A stretch of DNA of 10,830 nt from contig JAGDWE010000048.1 of NCBI GenBank assembly GCA_023255965.1, positions 1-10,830 of the forward strand, in the 5' to 3' direction. Position 1 is the first letter of the stretch; every line of letters starts with the position of its first letter. The DNA is from Desulfurococcales archaeon. Lineage in GTDB: Archaea > Thermoproteota > Thermoprotei_A > Sulfolobales > NBVN01. The notes beneath the pieces are model-generated. The model was not told the DNA's origin. It did not search any database and saw nothing but the letters and a program-made list of their open reading frames with translations. Positions 6,180 through 10,830 of the stretch are shown here, one piece after another. The position numbers and the translations under genes are program-made.

Positions 6180-7580
6180 TTATTTAACCTGGGCTGCAGT
6201 GGGGATCTGGTTCTTTAAATACCCGATTAACGTCTTCACTTCCTCCTCTAACTCTGTCCATGAACGTCTTACAATCTTTCCCTCTATGTAATCGTACACC
6301 ACGTAGTCATCGCATATGCTATCCTTACATCGAATGGATACTACATGATCAGACATCACTTTATACAGGTCTGTGAAGGAATCCACACGACTACAAAGCC
6401 TAACAACATCTATACCGATGCTTTTTAGGTAGAGTAGGAGGTTGTACACCAATGACGCATAATAACTTACATCTACCGCTGTCTTAGTTGGTAGTGCCAC
6501 GTCATGGAATATAACTGCCATTGGCTTAACGTCATTAACTATGTCGAGGATCATTGAGAACAGCTCAGGACTGCTGTAGGCTGTCGGGTTAAGTGGCCTA
6601 ATAACAATGTTATCTAGGATACGTTTAATGACCTCTTCATCAGCTCCATAGAGCTTAAGGCTATCCATCATGAAGTCCTTAATTCGGTCCTCAGGAGACC
6701 AATACTCTATAATGAGGAGTTTCCCGTAATTGCTCGAGGCCATGTGAAGTAGAATTGAGTAAAGGAGTGGTAGGGATAGTGTTAGCTCTGGAGGATATTC
6801 AATTAAGGTTACGATCGACGGCCCTGTGGACTCCTTTAAGTAGGGTCCCTGAGGACCTACGGCTAATAACCTCCTCTTCTTGGAGCTCTTAATCTCAGAT
6901 AATTTCATAGGTTGGTGGAATACTATACCGACATTCTTTTGAATTGAGAACGGTAGCTCAGCTACGTTTAATTCCCTCCCCCTTACTTTCTTTACCTCCA
7001 TGACCCTCTCAACCAGGCCTTTATAAGTCCTATACTTTAAAACTACTACAGCGTCCACTACGAATTCCGCCCACCCAAGCTCTGCGAGCTCCCGCCCTAA
7101 CGGCACCTCAGCTAATAAGACAACTGATCCATTAATCAGCCTATGAAGCTCCCAGAAGAAGTTCTGTAGCAATCCCCTAGCCTTAGCATCGTCCTTAATA
7201 CTTATGAGCAGTGGTGTGATCGAGTCGATGACTATTAGCCTAGGACTGAATCCCATCACATCCCTAGAAATCCCCTCAACTAATTCCTGAATAGCGCCCT
7301 CGCTAACTACGAGGGGGAGCTTAATGAGTTTAAGTAACCCCTTATCCTCGTAAGGCTTAAGCTCAATGCCTACACCAGCAAGCTGTTTAAATAATCTCTC
7401 CCTATCCTCCTGAAATGAAATATAGAAGCACCTCTCCCCAGCATTCATTGCATGTAGGCACATAGTCATAGCAAGCGTGGTCTTACCCGAGCCCGGATGG
7501 CCTGCAATTAATATGAGTCTAGGCTCCTTAATGAAGTCGCCTAGGATTTGAGGCATGAAGTCGATAGCCTTGACAACCAT
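6180..7580 (-). CDS. KaiC-like RecA-fold ATPase with a degenerate second domain
   Basis: The 466 residues hold two RecA-like units. The first (1-225) is a proper KaiC-type ATPase: Walker A GHPGSGKTT (27-35), a strand plus acidic residues in YISFQEDRERLF (53-64) where KaiC has the catalytic Glu pair (here Gln-Glu), Walker B RLIVIDS (114-120), and the KaiC-typical EFVVDAVVVLKYR (172-184) and RVMEVKKVRG (192-201). The second (about 235-455) aligns by eye to the first, with LIEYPPELTLSLPLLYSIL (259-277) where the P-loop should be, and a Walker B-like strand ending in Asp (AVIFHDV). It has lost the P-loop Gly and Lys and cannot bind ATP in the usual way. Archaeal KaiC-like proteins often act in signalling or partner-protein control; the role here is unknown. 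ATG at 7580 follows GGGAGG at a spacing of about 8 bases. Confidence 0.82.
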   Translation of the reverse strand: MVVKAIDFMPQILGDFIKEPRLILIAGHPGSGKTTLAMTMCLHAMNAGERCFYISFQEDRERLFKQLAGVGIELKPYEDKGLLKLIKLPLVVSEGAIQELVEGISRDVMGFSPRLIVIDSITPLLISIKDDAKARGLLQNFFWELHRLINGSVVLLAEVPLGRELAELGWAEFVVDAVVVLKYRTYKGLVERVMEVKKVRGRELNVAELPFSIQKNVGIVFHQPMKLSEIKSSKKRRLLAVGPQGPYLKESTGPSIVTLIEYPPELTLSLPLLYSILLHMASSNYGKLLIIEYWSPEDRIKDFMMDSLKLYGADEEVIKRILDNIVIRPLNPTAYSSPELFSMILDIVNDVKPMAVIFHDVALPTKTAVDVSYYASLVYNLLLYLKSIGIDVVRLCSRVDSFTDLYKVMSDHVVSIRCKDSICDDYVVYDYIEGKIVRRSWTELEEEVKTLIGYLKNQIPTAAQVK

Positions 7581-7951
7581 TAACTCAACCTCCCGACCTC
7601 GGTACTTAGCTTATATTGCATAGTTTTAAGTTTTATGTTAATTCCTGCCGATAAAAATCTCTTAAACTCGTAATAAATATAGCATTACAGATTATAATTT
7701 ACGAACGACTATAACCATGGTAAAGTATGTATGAGGTAAGTAGCCACCGTAGAATTCCAATAGCTAGCACCTACTTAACAGCTCTATAAATTTATTGATA
7801 GGCCTGAAGCCTATGATGCTTGATCAACCCTAATTAAATTGAGTTAAGTTAATAAAGTGTTTTGGGTCCCTAATGTCATAGCAATTATAGCTGCTTAAAG
7901 GCCGCTCATGGCAACATCGTAGTAACCACTCATAACTGCCTTAGGTAGTTA
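7581..7951. other. Intergenic region, 371 bases, with the KaiC-like promoter
   Basis: I see no gene here in any frame. On the minus strand GGGAGG (7589-7594) is the ribosome site of the KaiC-like gene. AATATAAG (7612-7619) or CTTAAAAC (7622-7629) could be its TATA box. A small perfect hairpin, ATAGGC-CTGAA-GCCTAT, lies near 7799-7815 in otherwise AT-rich DNA. The last 100 bases before 7951 are downstream of iscS; no T-run terminator stands out. Confidence 0.5.
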
Positions 7952-9172
7952 CTAGGGCTTCCACGGGCTTACGGCCCTAAGCCTCTCAACAGCCTTAGGG
8001 AGCACCTCTAACGTGTAGTCTACATCTTCTTCCTTATGGTAACGCGTGAGCTTGAATAATATGCTTCCATGTGCTTCCTCATGCTTTCTCCCAATAGCTA
8101 GTAGTACGTGGCTTGGCTCTAAGACCCTACTACTGCAGGCACTCCCGCTTGATACATATATCCCATTTAGACTTAACTCGATTGTTAGGGCTTCGCCCTC
8201 TACGAATAGAAAGCTTATGTTAGCGTTATTTGCGACTCTATATTCATTTAGCGGTCCATTAACGAGTGTGTGTGGGACGGTCGAAGTGATTCCCTTAATG
8301 AGCTTATCTCTAAGCCTCCTAACGTAGTCGATCCTAGAGTCAAAGCCATTGAAGGTTATCTCAACGGCCTTCTTAAATCCAGCTATGAGCGGGATATTCT
8401 CTACTCCAGGCCATAGCCTCTCAACGCTTAGCTGTCCCTTAAGCGGTGATTCTAACTCGATACCGCTCCTAACATATAATGCGCCCACGCCTCTAGGCCC
8501 GTGGATTTTATGGCTACTTATGGTCATCATGTCGACATTGAGCTTCTTAACATCTACCTGCACCCATCCATAGGCGTCTGCGGCGTCGGTGTGGAATACT
8601 ATATCTGGATTTACGTCCTTAGCTATATCAACCAACTCCCTCAACCTCTGGATGGTTCCGATTTCGTGATTAACTAATTGAATGCTAACTAGGACTGTTT
8701 CCCTATCTACATACGCTTTAAAGACCTCAGGATCTATCAATCCATTGTCATCAACCGGTACTAAGACCGCCTTAAAGCCGAGCAATTCCGACGCGTGTTG
8801 AGCAGGAAATACGACGCTTAGGTGTTCAATAGATGAGACTACGATCTTGCCCCTCCTAGCTCTATTCCTTAGGGCATACCCAAGTATGGCTAAGTTGTTC
8901 GACTCAGTGCCGCTATGAGTAAAGATTATTTCCTCAGGGTCGACGTTCCCTATAGTCCTAGCTAGTGCCTCCTTAGCTTCGTAGATGGCTTCAAGCGCTT
9001 CCCAGCCAGGCTTATGGGTGATGGCTGGGTGCCCATAACCAATGCTATTAAAGTATGGGAGCATCACATCAATAACTTCCTTAGGGACGAAGCCGCTATT
9101 CTCAATATCGTAGTATACCTCCTTAGGGGGATTTCCATGGAATCTAAGTAGCTCTCTAACCCTACCTGACAT
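7952..9172 (-). CDS. iscS: Cysteine desulfurase (IscS/NifS type)
   Basis: This enzyme takes sulfur from cysteine as a persulfide on its own active-site Cys and passes it to the scaffold IscU encoded just upstream. Numbering from the ATG at 9172 (406 residues), visible features are the stacking His in SSIEH (H117), the PLP-binding HTDAA (D196), the Schiff-base Lys in SSHKIHGPRG (K222), PGVEN in place of PGT.N, and the catalytic loop VSSGSACSSR with C346, followed by LEPSHVLLAIG. The loop and length fit the group I (IscS/NifS) type. In-frame GTGs at 9181 and 9178 are possible, but ATG at 9172 has GGTG just before it and the frame otherwise lacks a ribosome site. The iscU stop (9191-9193) is about 18 bases upstream, so the two genes form an operon. 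Confidence 0.93.
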   Translation of the reverse strand: MSGRVRELLRFHGNPPKEVYYDIENSGFVPKEVIDVMLPYFNSIGYGHPAITHKPGWEALEAIYEAKEALARTIGNVDPEEIIFTHSGTESNNLAILGYALRNRARRGKIVVSSIEHLSVVFPAQHASELLGFKAVLVPVDDNGLIDPEVFKAYVDRETVLVSIQLVNHEIGTIQRLRELVDIAKDVNPDIVFHTDAADAYGWVQVDVKKLNVDMMTISSHKIHGPRGVGALYVRSGIELESPLKGQLSVERLWPGVENIPLIAGFKKAVEITFNGFDSRIDYVRRLRDKLIKGITSTVPHTLVNGPLNEYRVANNANISFLFVEGEALTIELSLNGIYVSSGSACSSRVLEPSHVLLAIGRKHEEAHGSILFKLTRYHKEEDVDYTLEVLPKAVERLRAVSPWKP

Positions 9173-9190
9173 CTGCACCACTAGCTGTAT

Positions 9191-9709
9191 CTAGCCTTGA
9201 TTCGCATCTAATGAAGCCATCGACCTATAGTACCTCTCCATAAGCTTCTCTTCCTCGATGACCTGTTTCTCTTCAATGGTTAAGTCCTTAGGCAACCAGC
9301 CGGGTTGAATGCCTAATCGCCTGTAGTACGACCTTATGCCCCTCTTTAAGGCGCCTACGGCAAGAATACTGCAATGATACTTTATGGGCGGTAGGCCACC
9401 TAGCTCATTTGATACATCTTTCCATGATATTCTCCAAGCATCCTCAAGCCTCTTGCCGATTATCAGCTCGGTCATGATGCTTGCGGTAGCTATATTGGCC
9501 GCACATCCATAGCTCTCGAAAGATGCCTTCTCGATATAATCACCGTCCTCCATATGGGCGATTTTAAGGTACAGCTTAATCATATCCCCGCACGCCGGGC
9601 TTCCAGCCATCTCAACGACGTCAGCGTCTTCGAGAGGTCCTAAGTTCCTTGGATTTCTAAATAATTCTAAGACCTTCGGGCTGTACGGTAAAGGGATCCT
9701 ACTGCTCAA
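9191..9709 (-). CDS. iscU: Iron-sulfur cluster scaffold protein IscU (NifU N-terminal type)
   Basis: IscU holds nascent Fe-S clusters and hands them to apoproteins. All ligands are present: C40 with D42 in SPACGD, C69 in YGCAAN, and H112-C113 in the LPPIKYHCS block. That block also keeps the LPPVK-like motif recognised by the Hsp70 chaperone in bacteria. The 172-residue length exceeds bacterial IscU (about 128) because of a charged tail from about 130 (EEKQVIEEEKLMERYYRSM), probably a helix. The start is TTG at 9709. It is supported by GGTGGTC at 9712-9718 (minus) and a TATA box TTTATATTTA at 9738-9747. iscS follows within about 20 bases. The aligned Asp suggests a labile, cluster-delivering scaffold. 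Confidence 0.92.
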   Translation of the reverse strand: MSSRIPLPYSPKVLELFRNPRNLGPLEDADVVEMAGSPACGDMIKLYLKIAHMEDGDYIEKASFESYGCAANIATASIMTELIIGKRLEDAWRISWKDVSNELGGLPPIKYHCSILAVGALKRGIRSYYRRLGIQPGWLPKDLTIEEKQVIEEEKLMERYYRSMASLDANQG

Positions 9710-9835
9710 TTGACCACCAATAACTTTGTTATATTGTTAAATATAAAGCTTGCGAAATAACGCTCTCGGCGTAGCTAACATGATAATAAAATTTATATAT
9801 TTAATCATTAACACTGTTATTGGTGGTTAAATCTC
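9710..9835. promoter_or_regulatory. Mirrored divergent promoters of iscU-iscS and the cysteine synthase
   Basis: Each side has a TATA box and a GGTGGT ribosome site in nearly the same leader. Minus: TTTATATTTA (9738-9747). Plus: TTTATATATTTAA (9792-9804). The 21-base blocks at 9710-9730 (minus) and 9810-9830 (plus) match at 18 of 21 positions and share GTTATTGGTGGT exactly. They lie 100 bases apart in opposite orientation. The match extends partly back to the TATA boxes, so the two promoters look like an inverted duplication. Between them (about 9748-9791) I see nothing specific. Confidence 0.62.
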
Positions 9836-10729
9836 ATGTACTTAGAGGACGTTAATTCCGTGGTTTGCGAGGAGTCTATAACGTTGGATGAATTTCTCGA
9901 TCTAGCCGCTAAGATCCTTAGAAGGGGCGGTGTTGAGGAAACGGTTGACATAGATGTCAGGAGCAGGAAGGTTATTAGGAATAGTAAGCTATGCGCGACT
10001 TTAAAGAAGCTGGGGGTGAAGTACATACCTGCATCTCGCGGAGCTCCAGAGAAGCTATTTACATCTTTAGAGGACCTAGGCTTCTTCGATGAAATTAGGC
10101 CAAGTAATTATAGGGTCTTCAGGGATACTGAGGAACTCCTCTATAGGAACTGGCCAACACCGTTAGTTAGGCTGAAGAACCTATCTAGTAATGGCAAGGT
10201 CTTATGGGTTAAGTTAGAGGGATTTAATCCGTGGAGCATGAGCGTTAAGGACCGCATTGGCTGGTATATGTATAGGGATGCTATTAGAAGGTATGGCAGG
10301 GAGGATCTAGGATTACTTGTTGAATCTACGTCCACTAATACGGGCCTCGCCATAGCTGCTATGTGCGCGATACATAGGTCTAAGTTAAAGGCATTTATAC
10401 CTTCAACTGTTTCGCATACTGGTGAGTTCCTATTAAAGGTCTTCGGCGTAGATGTAGTTAGGTCTCCAAAGCCCTTAACTGTGGAGTTGATCGATGAGGT
10501 CGAAGAGGTAGCAAGGAGGGAAGGCGCTGTACACTTAAATCAATTCTATAATGATGCTAATTTCGAGGTTCACTTAAGGTATACTGCTAAGGAGCTTGAA
10601 ATCCAGATTAAGGAGGCTGGGATAAGTCCGAAGGCCATTATTGGTGGATTAGGTACTTCAGGCCATATCTCCGCTATCGCATTCTACTTTAAGAATAGAT
10701 TTAAAGAACTGACCTCCTCCCCGCCTTAA
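9836..10729 (+). CDS. O-phosphoserine sulfhydrylase-type cysteine synthase, C-terminus cut off by a TnpB-type element
   Basis: The intact enzyme would make cysteine from O-phosphoserine (or O-acetylserine) and sulfide with PLP. Visible are the PLP Lys in SMSVKDRIG (K138), the phosphate loop-like STSTNTG (164-170), HLNQFYNDANFE (233-244) and GGLGTSGH (270-277). An N-terminal extension of about 100 residues precedes the fold. Both this extension and the HxNQFYNDANFE and GTSGHxSAxAFY blocks agree with the Aeropyrum pernix O-phosphoserine sulfhydrylase as I remember it (about 389 residues). The real coding sequence stops at codon GAA (10706-10708); the last residues LTSSPP are encoded by the inserted element. 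Roughly 100 C-terminal residues, including the region that binds the substrate phosphate in the Aeropyrum enzyme, are missing, so the product is probably inactive. ATG at 9836 follows GGTGGTT by about 10 bases. Confidence 0.82.
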   Translation: MYLEDVNSVVCEESITLDEFLDLAAKILRRGGVEETVDIDVRSRKVIRNSKLCATLKKLGVKYIPASRGAPEKLFTSLEDLGFFDEIRPSNYRVFRDTEELLYRNWPTPLVRLKNLSSNGKVLWVKLEGFNPWSMSVKDRIGWYMYRDAIRRYGREDLGLLVESTSTNTGLAIAAMCAIHRSKLKAFIPSTVSHTGEFLLKVFGVDVVRSPKPLTVELIDEVEEVARREGAVHLNQFYNDANFEVHLRYTAKELEIQIKEAGISPKAIIGGLGTSGHISAIAFYFKNRFKELTSSPP

Positions 10730-10830
10730 AGGGGCGAGGGTTCCCCTGCCCTTAAAGCGGGTGGTTTGGGCTACATTCCCTCTGGGAGGGTTTAGCCCTG
10801 GGCCGGGTCTCCGGCCCATTACCCCTATCC
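10709..10830 (-). ncRNA. Right end / omega-RNA (reRNA) scaffold of a TnpB element, partial
   Basis: The element end CTGACCTCCTCCCC abuts the broken cysteine synthase. Read on the minus strand from the window edge, the structures are: GGGCCGG-AGAC-CCGGCCC (10800-10817, 7-bp stem); a nested stem with outer GGGCTA/TAGCCC (10768-10773 and 10793-10798) around CCCTC/GAGGG (10778-10790); then the right-end stem (10719-10725 with 10733-10739) and a GGAGGAGGTCAG terminus. This strongly folded 3' region overlapping the end of tnpB is how archaeal and bacterial TnpB omega-RNAs are arranged. Their guide is the host sequence just past the right end, here the minus strand of 10689-10708. The 5' part lies outside the window. 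Confidence 0.68.
10752..10829 (-). CDS. tnpB: Probable C-terminal end of TnpB (partial, runs off the window)
   Basis: An open minus-strand frame enters at the window edge and encodes 25 residues, with NGPETRPRAKPSQRECSPN in the middle, ending at TAA (10752-10754). Proline/arginine-rich tails of this kind coding through the scaffold hairpins occur in archaeal TnpB proteins. The position, just inside the right end, is where tnpB should stop. No catalytic RuvC or zinc residues are in view, so identity rests on context. Confidence 0.45.
   Translation of the reverse strand, partial: DRGNGPETRPRAKPSQRECSPNHPL

Noticed and set aside
7797..7830. Possible box C/D guide RNA (CTGA, then ATGATG within a small hairpin)
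   Set aside because: The D'/C'-like pair CTGA...TGATG is present, but there is no RTGATGA box C about 12 bases upstream nor a CTGA box D at the right distance downstream.
1..10830. CRISPR array or tRNA/rRNA genes
   Set aside because: No regularly spaced direct repeats and no T-arm (GGTTCRA) with a matching acceptor stem were found by eye.

Overview
This window most likely comes from a hyperthermophilic crenarchaeon of the Thermoproteales type (Caldivirga/Vulcanisaeta-like; an inference, not proven). The grounds are AT-rich TATA boxes about 25 bases before starts, GGTGA-type or absent Shine-Dalgarno sites, GTG/TTG starts, a KaiC-like ATPase, a fused NitT/TauT permease, and structured right ends (RE) of archaeal IS200/IS605-group TnpB elements. 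The neighbourhood has been visited repeatedly by these elements.

Layout. Bases 1-1150 are decayed. They hold a frameshifted DUF45/YgjP-type metallopeptidase pseudogene that still encodes HExxH, then a 530-base remnant (473-1002) bounded by two outward-facing RE hairpins. Bases 1155-3382 (minus) hold a NitT/TauT-type ABC importer: a permease with two fused membrane domains followed 2 bases later by its ATPase. Divergent from it (3445-3951, plus) is a free-standing copy of the 'AAA-associated' domain that is normally fused to the C-terminus of such ATPases. No substrate-binding protein is visible.

Bases 4146-7580 (minus) hold three genes that appear to have their own promoters: a KaiC-like ATPase with a dead second RecA-like domain, a tyrosine phenol-lyase/tryptophanase family enzyme, and a small membrane-anchored helix-turn-helix protein. 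A solo RE hairpin sits between the KaiC-like stop codon and the lyase promoter. Repeats of TTAAGTARTA flank the TATA box of the helix-turn-helix gene.

Bases 7952-9709 (minus) encode an Fe-S assembly pair, scaffold IscU and cysteine desulfurase IscS. Divergent from them (9836, plus) starts an O-phosphoserine sulfhydrylase-type cysteine synthase. The two promoters carry mirrored copies of a 21-base leader sequence, suggesting joint control of cysteine synthesis and sulfur use.

The cysteine synthase frame is cut at 10708/10709 by the RE of a TnpB-type element. Its structured RNA scaffold (10709-10830, minus) and probably the last 25 codons of tnpB (10752-10829, minus) run to the window edge. 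By the known omega-RNA architecture, the guide of this element would be the flanking cysteine synthase sequence. The most notable signals are this interruption, the four covarying RE hairpins (two of them solo or remnant), the free-standing transporter domain, the membrane-anchored DNA-binding protein with its candidate operators, and the mirrored Fe-S/cysteine promoters.
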